A stretch of 64,000 nucleotides of DNA from 66-474 sp040388785 (GTDB lineage: Bacteria > Pseudomonadota > Gammaproteobacteria > Xanthomonadales > Rhodanobacteraceae). The stretch is from the NCBI GenBank assembly GCA_040388785.1, contig JAZKBD010000025.1, forward strand, positions 1-64,000, in the 5' to 3' direction. The number at the start of each line of letters is the position of its first letter. Within the stretch, counting starts at the first letter, position 1. Position numbers and translations under genes: made by a program. Positions 25,491 to 33,429 of the stretch are shown piece after piece. Below the pieces are notes generated by a model that searched no databases, was not told where the DNA came from, and saw only the letters and a list, made by a program, of their open reading frames with translations.

Positions 25491-26006
25491 ATGCCCGCGA
25501 AGAAATTGACTCATCTTGATAAGGCCAACCGTCCGCGCATGGTCGATGTTGGCGACAAGGCTGCCACCGCGCGCGTTGCCGTAGCCGAAGCCGTGGTGCG
25601 CTTTCCGAAGGACGTCGCCGATGTCCTGCGCGAAGGCGGCATGCGCAGCAAGAAGGGACCGGTGATCGACACCGCGATCGTGGCCGGCACCATGGCTGCC
25701 AAGCGCACGCACGAGCTGATTCCGTTCTGCCATCCACTGGCGATCGAGCGCTGCCGCATCGAAGCGGATTTCGTGTCTGATACCGAACTCGCGATCCGTT
25801 GCGAGGTCGCGATCACGCACAAAACCGGCGTCGAGATGGAAGCGCTGACGGGCGCAAGCGTGGCTGCGCTCACGGTGTACGACATGTGCAAGGCGCTGTC
25901 GCACGAAATCGTGATCGAGCGTGTGAGCTTGCTGGAGAAGTCCGGCGGCAAGCGCGAGGTGAAGGGCGGAAAACGGGCGGCACGCAAACCGGTTCGCGCG
26001 CGATGA
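25491..26006 (+). CDS. moaC: Cyclic pyranopterin monophosphate synthase
   Basis: This 171-residue enzyme converts the MoaA product to cyclic pyranopterin monophosphate. Conserved blocks are RMVDVGDKAATARVAVA, the active-site HELIPFCHPLAI and GVEMEALTGASVAALTVYDMCKA. The C-terminus has a basic tail (GGKRAARKPVRAR). It starts right after the moaA stop and overlaps moaD by four bases. Confidence 0.96.
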   Translation: MPAKKLTHLDKANRPRMVDVGDKAATARVAVAEAVVRFPKDVADVLREGGMRSKKGPVIDTAIVAGTMAAKRTHELIPFCHPLAIERCRIEADFVSDTELAIRCEVAITHKTGVEMEALTGASVAALTVYDMCKALSHEIVIERVSLLEKSGGKREVKGGKRAARKPVRAR

Positions 26007-26242
26007 AATACCGCTTGCTGTATTTCGCGTCGTTGTGCGACGCCGCGGGTTGCGCCGAAGAATCGGTTGCGAGTGATTCCACCGATCCACGCACGCTGTA
26101 CGCGGAGCTTGTGGCGCGCCACGGCTTCACCTTCACGCCGGATCGCCTGCGTGTCGCGGTCAACGGCGCGTTCACCGACTGGAATCACCCGCTCGCCGAC
26201 AACGACGAAGTGGTGTTCCTGCCGCCGGTGAGTGGCGGCTGA
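26003..26242 (+). CDS. moaD: Molybdopterin synthase small subunit (sulfur carrier)
   Basis: This 79-residue ubiquitin-fold protein ends in the thiocarboxylate-forming GG (LPPVSGG). ATG at 26003 overlaps the moaC stop. It pairs with MoaE, whose gene begins two bases after its stop. Confidence 0.94.
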   Translation: MKYRLLYFASLCDAAGCAEESVASDSTDPRTLYAELVARHGFTFTPDRLRVAVNGAFTDWNHPLADNDEVVFLPPVSGG

Positions 26243-26243
26243 G

Positions 26244-26672
26244 ATGTTCTCGATCAGCGCAACGCCGATCGATGTCGCGCGCCTGCAACGCGAACTCGAA
26301 GCCAGCGGCGTGGGCGCGGTGGTCTGTTTCGAAGGCCGCGTGCGCGACCACAACGATGGTCGTGCGGTCGACGGGCTTTCGTACCAGGCGTATGTCGAAC
26401 TGGCCGAAACCGAAGGGCAGCGCATCGTCGACGAGGCGCGCGACAAGTTCGCGGTGGAGCATGTCGTTTGCGTGCACCGGATCGGCGATCTCGCGTTGGG
26501 TGACATCGCCGTATGGTCCGGCGTGTCGGCGGGCCATCGCGCGGCCGCATTCGATGCTTGCCGTTACGTCATCGATCAGGTCAAGGCGCGCGTGCCGATC
26601 TGGAAGCGCGAGCACTACGTCGATGGCGAATCAGGCTGGCTGCATCCGGACGGTACGCCACTTATCCGGTGA
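26244..26672 (+). CDS. moaE: Molybdopterin synthase large subunit
   Basis: This 142-residue catalytic subunit inserts two sulfurs into cyclic pyranopterin monophosphate. Family blocks visible are VCFEGRVRDHNDG, LAETEGQRIVDEA, HRIGDLALGD and the active-site lysines in VPIWKREHY. ATG at 26244 is chosen over an in-frame GTG four codons upstream that would overlap moaD. Its end overlaps the convergent DinB gene by 11 bases. moaB/mog and moeA are not in the window. Confidence 0.95.
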   Translation: MFSISATPIDVARLQRELEASGVGAVVCFEGRVRDHNDGRAVDGLSYQAYVELAETEGQRIVDEARDKFAVEHVVCVHRIGDLALGDIAVWSGVSAGHRAAAFDACRYVIDQVKARVPIWKREHYVDGESGWLHPDGTPLIR

Positions 26673-27156
26673 GCCGGGCCGTGTCGATGCGCGCCAGCAG
26701 CCATTGCAATCCGGCCAGGTGTTGCTGGTCGTGGCTGCACAGCAGGTGGACCAATCCAATGGCCGTCACCGCAACGCCATCGAATTCGGCGGTCCGCGCA
26801 CGTTGTTGCGGGGTCAGTCCCGAGATCAGGTCGAGCGTGATGGCGCGGGCGCGGCGAAATGATGCAAACACCTTCGCCGAATCGGCAATCGCATAGTTGC
26901 GTTCGCGCGCGAGCATTTCACTATCGAGATTGAGCAACGTCGGATTCGTTTCCTCCAGCGTGCGCCGGAAGCGGACATGGTAGCCGTCGATTTCGACATC
27001 GCGCACATGGCAGATCTGTTCGATCGGCGTGAACGGTTCACTCGGTATGCCGCTCCACCACGCGGGACGCCAATTCGAAAATTCCACCGGCACTTCCGCG
27101 TAATACGCTTCGAGCTTGTCGGGGAATTCGGCCAGCGCCGCAAGGGTCGTGTTCAT
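26662..27156 (-). CDS. DinB superfamily protein
   Basis: This 164-residue four-helix-bundle protein has metal-site histidines that fit the family: a histidine in EQICHVRDVEI and the pair in CSHDQQHLAGL near the C-terminus. DinB-type proteins act as thiol-dependent metalloenzymes or have unknown roles. ATG at 27156 gives the usual family length. The longer frame to 27222 begins with a stretch unlike the family. Confidence 0.8.
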   Translation of the reverse strand: MNTTLAALAEFPDKLEAYYAEVPVEFSNWRPAWWSGIPSEPFTPIEQICHVRDVEIDGYHVRFRRTLEETNPTLLNLDSEMLARERNYAIADSAKVFASFRRARAITLDLISGLTPQQRARTAEFDGVAVTAIGLVHLLCSHDQQHLAGLQWLLARIDTARLTG

Positions 27157-27257
27157 GGTCGTGGGCCGCGTTGTCGTCAGCGCCTGAACGTGGGAGCGCG
27201 TGCGCGGGTTTCCAATGCCCAAACGGCAGGAAGTTCGTGCGCATCATCGAAAATGGC

Positions 27258-27353
27258 GGTAGCCCCGCCAGCGGAGTCGACCAATACCGTTGCTGCCTTC
27301 CGGCCCTGGCGGGATTTTCGATCTATCGTCGCGGAGGCACCGACGGGGCCACC
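27258..27353 (-). ncRNA. ffs: Signal recognition particle RNA (4.5S type)
   Basis: Read on the minus strand, the 96-base RNA begins GGTGGCCCCG and ends CGGGGCTACC, which pair along ten positions with one G-U. The central part carries the SRP54/Ffh-binding domain AGGGCCGGAAGGCAGCA with its GGAA tetraloop. The RNA guides co-translational membrane targeting. It starts nine bases after the end of the hairpin element D and lies close to dnaX-recR, a neighbourhood seen in other bacteria. No clear terminator is visible after it. Confidence 0.88.
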
Positions 27354-27361
27354 ATAGACAT

Positions 27362-27487
27362 TGGCGGAGAGGGCGGGATTGTTCGCATCATCCCTGATGC
27401 TCACCCCTCGCTGCGCTCGGGGCCAACCTTCGGTTGTCCAAATTCGTTCCAGACGAATTTGTCGAACCCGCGGGTTCTCACCCGCCC
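27362..27487 (-). repeat. tRNA-Ser-like multi-hairpin element, copy D
   Basis: On the minus strand an outer stem GGGCGGG/CCCGCCC (27481-27487 with 27371-27377) encloses further hairpins. These are a perfect 14-base palindrome (27464-27477), AAATTCGT/ACGAATTT with a five-base loop (27440-27460), CAACC-TTC-GGTTG (27424-27436) and GCATCA-TCCC-TGATGC (27385-27400). The end at 27362 matches a tRNA-Ser acceptor with CCA. It lies between tRNA-Ser(GGA) and the SRP RNA, all on the same strand. Confidence 0.75.
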
Positions 27488-27514
27488 TTGTGTATCTCCT
27501 GAATTTTCTGAAAC

Positions 27515-27599
27515 TGGCGGAGAGGAAGGGATTCGAACCCTTGAAGCGGGGTNNNNNNNNNNTCCAGGCGTGCTCCTTCGACCGCTCGGACACCTCTCC
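27515..27599 (-). tRNA. tRNA-Ser(GGA), interrupted by an N gap
   Basis: The acceptor stem GGAGAGG/CCTCTCC, D-arm, T-arm (TTCGAATC) and encoded CCA are visible. The anticodon GGA (plus-strand TCC at 27563-27565) directly borders ten N at 27553-27562. These hide the 3' side of the anticodon stem and part of the variable arm. A complete serine tRNA would need roughly 15 bases there, so ten N is a placeholder rather than the true length. Confidence 0.88.
27553..27562. other. Assembly gap (10 N) inside tRNA-Ser(GGA)
   Basis: Ten N bases replace the anticodon 3' side and part of the variable arm. Confidence 0.9.
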
Positions 27600-27631
27600 G
27601 AACCGCGTTGCCGCTCGCGGCGGACTGCGCA

Positions 27632-27660
27632 GGATAACGGGCATGGGGAATGCACACAAG
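27632..27660 (-). promoter_or_regulatory. Putative promoter of tRNA-Ser(GGA)
   Basis: On the minus strand TTGTGT (27655-27660) and TATCCT (27632-27637) are 17 bases apart, about 30 bases before the tRNA 5' end. Confidence 0.4.
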
Positions 27661-27720
27661 ACAAACCCTGCTCGCGCTTGGTCTCGCCGCCCTTACTTGG
27701 CACAATGGGTGGTGAATTGT

Positions 27721-27738
27721 GCGATCGTCCCTGATCGC
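27721..27738. repeat. Palindromic motif GCGATCGTCCCTGATCGC upstream of dnaX
   Basis: GCGATC and GATCGC flank six bases. A near-identical sequence in reverse orientation (one mismatch in 18) lies at 40501-40518 upstream of acpP, and the match extends a few bases on each side. The rest of 27600-27833 shows no gene. Confidence 0.55.
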
Positions 27739-27833
27739 TGCTTCGATGAAGTTGCTCGATCCCGCTTGCATCCCGAGTTGCCCACCCCCAGAACGGCCAT
27801 CCGTGGCCTGACTTTCCACGAAAGCTTCTGCCC

Positions 27834-29474
27834 ATGAGTTATCAGGTTCTCGCTCGCAAATGGCGTCCGAAGCAGTTCGATGAACTGGTCGGGCAGGAGC
27901 ACGTCGTCAAGGCGCTGAGCCATGCGCTGGATTCCGGGCGTGTGCACCACGCGTATCTGTTCACCGGCACGCGCGGCGTGGGCAAGACCACCATCGCGCG
28001 CATCTTCGCGAAGTCACTGAACTGCGAGCGCGGCATGTCGGCGCATCCCTGCGGCGAGTGCGCGATCTGCAAGGCCGTCGATGCCGGTCGATTCGTGGAT
28101 TTGATCGAAATCGACGCGGCCAGCAATACCGGCGTCGATGATGTGCGCGAAGTGATCGAGAACGCGCAGTACGCCCCGGCGCAGGGCCGCTACAAGGTGT
28201 ACCTGGTGGATGAGGTGCACATGCTCTCGAAGAGCGCCTTCAACGCGCTGTTGAAGACGCTGGAAGAACCACCCGAACACGTGAAGTTCCTGCTGGCGAC
28301 GACCGATCCGCAGAAGCTGCCGGTGACGGTGTTGTCGCGCTGCCTGAAGTTCGGGTTGAAGCGCTTGTTGCCGGAACAGATCGCGGGACAGATGCGGATG
28401 ATCCTGGGCAAGGAGGGTGTCGGCTTCGACGACGGCGCGATCGAGGCGCTCGCGCGCGGCGCCGACGGTTCGCTGCGCGACGGCTTGTCATTGCTCGACC
28501 AGGCGATCGCACACGGTGGCGGCGCGCTGCGCGCGGATGATGTGCGCGCGATGCTGGGCACGATCGCCGACAATGACGTCGGTGCGTTGCTGCGTGCGCT
28601 GGCCGATGGCGACGGCAAGGCGTTGATGGACGAGGCCGAACGCATTGCCGGCTTGTCGCCCGATTTCGCGGTGGTGCTGGAACAACTCGCGACCGCGCTG
28701 CATCGCATCCAGTTGCGGCAACTGGTGCCGGGCTTTGCCGGCGACGAAGCCGAGCGCGAAGTGCTGGACGCGTTGGCCGGCAGGATCGATCCGGCGGACG
28801 TGCAGGTCTGGTACCAGTTCGCGCTCAATGGCCGGCGCGATTTGCCGTTCGCGCCCGACGTGCGTTCGGGATTCGAAATGACCCTGCTGCGGATGCTGGC
28901 GTTCCGCGGTGCCGAAGCAGGTGGCGACGGCGGCGCAGCACAGCGCGTTTCGCAACCGGTGCACGAAAGTTCTGCGCCGCGCCGGCCGGCAACGATTGCT
29001 TCGCCGGCGCCCACGCCGCGCGCGGAAACGCGGGTCGCCGAGCACCCCGCGCCCGCGCAACCTCGCGGCGCCACGCCGCGCATCGATGGTCTCGCCGATT
29101 GGGAAGCCTGGATCCAGTTGGCCGGGTTGGGCGGTCCGGTGGGATTGCTCGCGCAACACGCGGTGCCGAAATCGTTCGAAGGCGACGTCCTGACGCTGGC
29201 ATTGAAACCGGAACACACGATTTTCTGCAGCGATGCCTTGTGCAGGCAGTTGCAGGACCGGTTGGGCGACGCCATCGAACGCAAGCTGCGCGTGCGCATC
29301 GTGCACGAGGCAGTCGCGGAAACGCCGGCGACGCGTGCAGCCAGGGCGCGATCCGACGAGCAGGCCGCGGCGGAGCGTTCGATCGCCGACGATCCCATCA
29401 TCCAGGACATGCAGCGCCAGTTCGGCGCGCAGATCATTCCCGACAGCATTCGACCCGCAGGTAACCGGACATGA
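27834..29474 (+). CDS. dnaX: DNA polymerase III subunit tau/gamma
   Basis: This 546-residue clamp-loader ATPase carries Walker A GTRGVGKT (45-52), zinc-binding cysteines in CERGMSAHPCGECAIC, the Walker B-type YLVDEVHML and the sensor/arginine-finger LSRCLKF. The region after about residue 365 is a proline/alanine-rich linker. It leads to a short tau-specific C-terminal domain, shorter than the 643-residue E. coli protein. I see no A-rich slippery heptamer for a gamma frameshift. Its stop overlaps the ybaB start (ATGA), forming dnaX-ybaB-recR. Confidence 0.96.
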   Translation: MSYQVLARKWRPKQFDELVGQEHVVKALSHALDSGRVHHAYLFTGTRGVGKTTIARIFAKSLNCERGMSAHPCGECAICKAVDAGRFVDLIEIDAASNTGVDDVREVIENAQYAPAQGRYKVYLVDEVHMLSKSAFNALLKTLEEPPEHVKFLLATTDPQKLPVTVLSRCLKFGLKRLLPEQIAGQMRMILGKEGVGFDDGAIEALARGADGSLRDGLSLLDQAIAHGGGALRADDVRAMLGTIADNDVGALLRALADGDGKALMDEAERIAGLSPDFAVVLEQLATALHRIQLRQLVPGFAGDEAEREVLDALAGRIDPADVQVWYQFALNGRRDLPFAPDVRSGFEMTLLRMLAFRGAEAGGDGGAAQRVSQPVHESSAPRRPATIASPAPTPRAETRVAEHPAPAQPRGATPRIDGLADWEAWIQLAGLGGPVGLLAQHAVPKSFEGDVLTLALKPEHTIFCSDALCRQLQDRLGDAIERKLRVRIVHEAVAETPATRAARARSDEQAAAERSIADDPIIQDMQRQFGAQIIPDSIRPAGNRT

Positions 29475-29794
29475 AAGGGCAAATCGGACAATTGATGCAA
29501 CAGGCGCAGCAGATGCAGGAGAACCTCAAGCGCGCGCAGGAAGAAATCGCGAAGCTGGAAGTCACCGGCAGCGCCGGAGGCGGCATGGTGGAAGTCACCA
29601 TGAGTGGCCGCCACGAAGTGCGCCGCGTGCGCATCGACCGCAAGATGATGGCGGACGATCCGGAGATGGCCGAAGACATGGTGGCCGCGGCGGTCAACGA
29701 CGCCGTCAACAAGGTCGCCGAAGCCAGCCAGCAGAAACTCGGCAGCGTCAGTTCGGGGATGAGCCTGCCTCCCGGTTTCAAGCTGCCGTTCTGA
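29471..29794 (+). CDS. ybaB: YbaB/EbfC family nucleoid-associated protein
   Basis: This 107-residue DNA-binding protein has a long N-terminal helix (MKGQIGQLMQQAQQMQENLKR) and the conserved GGGMVEVTMSGRHEVRRV sheet. EbfC/YbaB dimers bind DNA with tweezer-like arms. The dnaX-ybaB-recR order is widely conserved in bacteria and supports the call. Confidence 0.95.
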   Translation: MKGQIGQLMQQAQQMQENLKRAQEEIAKLEVTGSAGGGMVEVTMSGRHEVRRVRIDRKMMADDPEMAEDMVAAAVNDAVNKVAEASQQKLGSVSSGMSLPPGFKLPF

Positions 29795-29797
29795 TTC

Positions 29798-30403
29798 ATG
29801 GCCCGCGATTCCAATCTGCTTGCCGAGTTGATCGAAGCGCTGCGCTGCCTGCCCGGCGTTGGCGCCAAGAGCGCGCAACGCATGGTGTTCCACTTGCTGG
29901 AACGCGATCGCGAAGGCGGCGTGCGCCTGGCCGGCGTGTTGCAACAGGCGATGCAACGCATCGGCCATTGCAAGTCGTGCCGCAATTTCAGTGAATCGGA
30001 CTACTGCGCGATCTGCGCGAACGCGTCGCGTGATGCCGCGCTGTTGTGCGTGGTGGAAACGCCCGCCGACCTCTTGGCGATCGAGCAGGCCACCGGTTAT
30101 CGGGGCCGCTATTTCGTGCTGATGGGACGGCTGTCGCCGCTGGACGGCCTGGGTCCGTCCGAACTCGGCGTCGAGTTGCTGACGCGCCGGCTCGGCGACG
30201 GCGAGGTGCGCGAGCTGGTGATCGCGACCAATCCCACCGTGGAAGGTGAGGCGACCGCGCACTGGCTCGGCCAACTCGCGCGCGCCGCGGGCGTGCGCGC
30301 CACACGGCTCGCGCACGGCGTGCCGCTGGGTGGCGAACTGGAATACGTCGACCGCGGCACGCTGGCGCATGCGTTCGGCTCGCGCCATTCACTCGATGAT
30401 TGA
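29798..30403 (+). CDS. recR: Recombination mediator RecR
   Basis: This 201-residue protein acts with RecO/RecF in loading RecA at gaps. Visible parts are the helix-hairpin-helix LRCLPGVGAKSAQRMVFHLL, the zinc finger CKSCRNFSESDYCAIC and the Toprim domain (CVVETPADLLAIE, then YFVLMGRLSPLDG, later ATNPTVEGEATA). The C-terminal Walker B-like part has TRLAHGVPLGGELEYVD. It starts three bases after ybaB and ends ten bases before the HIT gene. Confidence 0.97.
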   Translation: MARDSNLLAELIEALRCLPGVGAKSAQRMVFHLLERDREGGVRLAGVLQQAMQRIGHCKSCRNFSESDYCAICANASRDAALLCVVETPADLLAIEQATGYRGRYFVLMGRLSPLDGLGPSELGVELLTRRLGDGEVRELVIATNPTVEGEATAHWLGQLARAAGVRATRLAHGVPLGGELEYVDRGTLAHAFGSRHSLDD

Positions 30404-30412
30404 GGTTCAGGC

Positions 30413-30760
30413 ATGACCGACACCATCTTCGACAAGATCATCCGCCGCGAGATTCCGGCCGACATCGTGTACGAGGACGATGACATCCTCGCGTTCCGCG
30501 ACATCCATCCGCAGGCGCCGGTGCACGTTCTCTTCATCCCGAAGAAGAAGTCGTTCGCGACCTTGAACGATTGCACGGAAGCGGACGCGCCGCTGCTCGG
30601 CAAACTGCTGCTGGCGGCGTCCGCCTATGCCAAACGCGAAGGCTTCGCCGATGACGGCTATCGCTGCGTGATCAACTGCAACCGCGGCGGCGGCCAGACG
30701 GTGTTCTACCTGCACGTGCACCTGATGGCGGGCAAGCAGATGCCGGAACGCTTGTCCTGA
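30413..30760 (+). CDS. HIT family purine nucleoside phosphoramidase (HinT-like)
   Basis: This 115-residue histidine-triad protein carries FDKIIRREIPADIVYEDDD at the N-terminus and the nucleotide-hydrolysing triad LHVHLM near the C-terminus, after NCNRGGGQTVFY. HinT hydrolyses AMP-linked phosphoramidates. It probably closes the dnaX transcript, because a strong terminator follows within ten bases. Confidence 0.93.
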   Translation: MTDTIFDKIIRREIPADIVYEDDDILAFRDIHPQAPVHVLFIPKKKSFATLNDCTEADAPLLGKLLLAASAYAKREGFADDGYRCVINCNRGGGQTVFYLHVHLMAGKQMPERLS

Positions 30761-30766
30761 GGCAAG

Positions 30767-30790
30767 GACGCCCGCTTGCGCGGGCGTCTT
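30767..30790 (+). terminator. Intrinsic terminator after the dnaX-recR-hinT genes
   Basis: GACGCCCGC (30767-30775), loop TTGC, GCGGGCGTC (30780-30788), then TT. The nine-base perfect GC-rich stem also suits the convergent Slp gene on the other strand. Confidence 0.75.
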
Positions 30791-30806
30791 GCTATTGAGC
30801 GAACCC

Positions 30807-31403
30807 TCAGCTCTTCTTCGGCGGTGGCGGCGGCGGTGGACGCGGCACCACGATGACGCGCGGCGGATAGGCCCAAGGACCGTAGCCCCAGCCACCACAA
30901 CCCCAGCCTGACCAGAACGGATCGCAGGGACCCCACGGGCCCCAGGGCGACGGCGTTTCCATGTACAGCGGCCGCTTCGGCCACAGGTAAATCGTGTTGG
31001 CGGCCACGCGCGGATAGGTGTAGTCGTACTCGCCGATCTTGTGCTGGACGGTACCGTCGAGGGTGCCAGTCACGGTGATCTCGCGGCCCTTGGCGAACAC
31101 TTCGGGATCGTAGAAACCCTGCTTGCACGCGACGAAGCGGCCGAGGCCCTGTTCGTTGCTGCGGTCCGGGCGCGCCTGCGAATCGAGTGGCTCGGCCAGC
31201 ACGTAGAAGCAAGTCTGCTGCTCGCGCGGCTCGGTCTGGATGATCTGCCCGCCCCATCGCACGGGCGCCGAACTGGCGGTGCCGCTGCGCGCCGATTCGA
31301 GCGACACGGGCGCGTAGTTGCCTTGCAGCGGCTGGGGGATCGTGGCGCAGCCACCCAAGGCCAACGCGCCCAAGACGGAAACAAACAAGACACGACGTGA
31401 CAT
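30807..31403 (-). CDS. Slp-family outer-membrane lipoprotein
   Basis: This 198-residue lipoprotein has a signal peptide MSRRVLFVSVLGALALGGC with the lipobox LGGC. The Slp domain follows (VRWGGQIIQTE, TCFYVLAEPLD, then GRFVACKQGFYDPEVFAKGREITVTG). The C-terminal 45 residues are unusual: rich in Gly, Trp and Pro (WGPWGPCDPFW, GWGYGPWAYPP), ending in a run of eight prolines broken by nothing and then KKS. Slp proteins are starvation or stationary-phase induced in E. coli. The start at 31403 is the only one giving a lipoprotein signal. Confidence 0.88.
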   Translation of the reverse strand: MSRRVLFVSVLGALALGGCATIPQPLQGNYAPVSLESARSGTASSAPVRWGGQIIQTEPREQQTCFYVLAEPLDSQARPDRSNEQGLGRFVACKQGFYDPEVFAKGREITVTGTLDGTVQHKIGEYDYTYPRVAANTIYLWPKRPLYMETPSPWGPWGPCDPFWSGWGCGGWGYGPWAYPPRVIVVPRPPPPPPPKKS

Positions 31404-31437
31404 GGCAAGCCTCCGGGAAACGTGATCCCTTCCGACG

Positions 31438-33429
31438 TCATTTGACCACACGGCGCGGATGGAAATTGCGAATGGCCCGCAGGAACGCACGAATCCGTTC
31501 AGGCGGCGGTTCGGCAAGGGCATAGCGCAATTCCAGGTAATCCGTCGCCAGCGCCCGCAACGGTTGCGCCGAGGCGGGCAACGACAGGATACAGCGATGA
31601 TAGAAATCGCGCGGACCTTCACCGGTGCCGCGCACGATGCCGATGCGCGCCAGCCGGCGCTGCAGGCGCAGTTGCGCGGCAGCCAGCGCGTCGCGTGGTT
31701 TGTGGCGTGGGCGCAGCGACGCGAGCAACGCGCCGAAACCGAGCGCGAGGAACACGGCGATGGCGAGCGCAATGCCCAGCATCTGCGCGGTCGCGTGTTC
31801 GATGCCGAAGGGGCGGAACAGGTGGCCCTGGTCCAGCGCATCGAACCCGACCACCGTCTGTCCCCACCAGAGGTTGATCACGTCGAGGCGATTTTGCCAC
31901 GGCATCCACCAGCTGCGGTTGCCGCCGCCGACGTCACCCGCGGCGCCGCCAGTGTCGGCAAGCACCACGCGGCTCACCGCGGCGGTCGGGTCGACGCGCA
32001 CCCAGCCGCGCCCCGCCAGCCACACTTCCGACCACGCGTGCGCATCGGATTGGCGGATCAGGAGATAGTGCGCGAACGCATTCCAGTAGCCGCCCTGGTA
32101 ACCCACCACCACGCGCGCGGGAATGCCTGCGGCGCGCATCAGGAACGTGAAAGCGCTGGCGTAGTGTTCGCAAAAACCGGTTTTGGTGTTGAACAGGAAA
32201 TCATCGATGCTGTTGCGATCCAGCGGCGGCGCGTCGAGGTCGTACACGAAGCCGCCGTCGTGGAACAGCGCCAGCGCGTCGCGGATGATGGCGTCGTCGT
32301 TCGCACCGGCTTCGCTGCGCCAGCGTTCCGCGAGTGCGCGTGCACCCGGGTCGAATCCGTCCGGCAGTTCCAATGCGGTTGCGCGGAGGCGCGGATCGAG
32401 GCGCTCGGACGCAAGCCGGTAATCGACGGCGGAAGCGACGCGATAGTGGATGGCCTGGTCGATGGGTTTGTTCGACCACAGCGTGTGGTCGGGTCCCATC
32501 AGCGCGTCCTCCGGCGCATCGACCGGCACGTCGAGCGCGAACATCCAATGCTGGTGGCTGGGCAGCAACGTGACGTCGTAATGCGTGAGCGGACCGCGCA
32601 CGCCCACCGGCGCTGGCGGCCACGGTCGTCGCGCGGCATCGCCGGGCACCCACGCGCGGCCATCGAACGACCACAGCACCATGCCGCGGAAATAGCGCAG
32701 GCTTTCCGATGGCGGCGCACCGTCGAAGCCGATGCGCATCGCGACGGCGTTGTCGGTCAACAGCGAATGCATGTCGCTGGGCGCCATGCGGTCGGTCATG
32801 CCGGTGCGCGCCTCGCCGTTGCCTTGCGCACCCCACAGAGGCGTCGCCAGGCGCGGTATCAGCAGGAAGCCCAACAGCGCGGCGGGCAGGCTGACGCCCA
32901 GCAGCACCGTGCCGGTCCTGAATGCAGGCAACCAGCCCGACCATCCTGATCCACCGGGCAAGCCCGGTTCGAGCGCGCGCAAGGTCGCCAGCGCGGGCAA
33001 CAGCATCAGGCCGACGATGATCGTGAAAGCCAGTCCCTGGTCGAACAGCAGTGCGCTCATCAGGATGAAGCAGGCGAAGCCGATCGCCATGCGCGCGTCC
33101 CGCACGCGTTCGCTTTCCAGCAGCTTCACGACCAGCAACCCGCATACGATTGCCGCGCCCGGTTCGCGTCCGAACGGCGTGCCGTACACCGCGATCACGG
33201 CGGCCGGAACGGCGACCAGCAGCGCGACGCGCAACCACGCCGAAATGCGTCCGCGCTGGCGCCGGCGTTGCAGCCAGCGCGCGGCGAGGATCGCGGTGTA
33301 CCACACCGGCATGTGCGGCGCGTGCGCCGCGAGCACGCAAAGGGTCGTGATGCACAACAACGTGAAGGGCAGCGGCGCGAGTTCGCTGGGCGTGCCATGC
33401 GTGCCCGCGGGAATGCGCGACGCCTTCAC
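31438..33429 (-). CDS. Transglutaminase-like membrane protein (TgpA-type, DUF3488 plus transglutaminase domain)
   Basis: This 663-residue protein has five or six N-terminal membrane helices (DUF3488), then a periplasmic transglutaminase-core domain with the cysteine in KTGFCEHYASAFTFLMRAAGIPARVVVGYQGG, histidine in SDAHAWSEVW and aspartate in RVDPT. A further helix near residue 540 precedes a cytoplasmic tail (DUF4129-like). GTG at 33429 overlaps the stop of the DUF58 gene (GTGA). TgpA in Pseudomonas is essential, with a periplasmic transglutaminase activity. With the MoxR and DUF58 genes it forms a widely conserved three-gene operon. Confidence 0.9.
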   Translation of the reverse strand: MKASRIPAGTHGTPSELAPLPFTLLCITTLCVLAAHAPHMPVWYTAILAARWLQRRRQRGRISAWLRVALLVAVPAAVIAVYGTPFGREPGAAIVCGLLVVKLLESERVRDARMAIGFACFILMSALLFDQGLAFTIIVGLMLLPALATLRALEPGLPGGSGWSGWLPAFRTGTVLLGVSLPAALLGFLLIPRLATPLWGAQGNGEARTGMTDRMAPSDMHSLLTDNAVAMRIGFDGAPPSESLRYFRGMVLWSFDGRAWVPGDAARRPWPPAPVGVRGPLTHYDVTLLPSHQHWMFALDVPVDAPEDALMGPDHTLWSNKPIDQAIHYRVASAVDYRLASERLDPRLRATALELPDGFDPGARALAERWRSEAGANDDAIIRDALALFHDGGFVYDLDAPPLDRNSIDDFLFNTKTGFCEHYASAFTFLMRAAGIPARVVVGYQGGYWNAFAHYLLIRQSDAHAWSEVWLAGRGWVRVDPTAAVSRVVLADTGGAAGDVGGGNRSWWMPWQNRLDVINLWWGQTVVGFDALDQGHLFRPFGIEHATAQMLGIALAIAVFLALGFGALLASLRPRHKPRDALAAAQLRLQRRLARIGIVRGTGEGPRDFYHRCILSLPASAQPLRALATDYLELRYALAEPPPERIRAFLRAIRNFHPRRVVK

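Noticed and set aside
27361..27837. 158-residue open frame across element D and tRNA-Ser(GGA)
   Set aside because: Runs through an N gap and a tRNA; the sequence is explained by RNA structures.
27834..29474. Programmed frameshift in dnaX to make a gamma subunit
   Set aside because: No A-rich slippery heptamer followed by a stem is visible in the middle of the gene.
28190..30388. 732-residue minus-strand open frame across dnaX, ybaB and recR
   Set aside because: Antisense to three unmistakable housekeeping genes; long only because high GC content removes stop codons.
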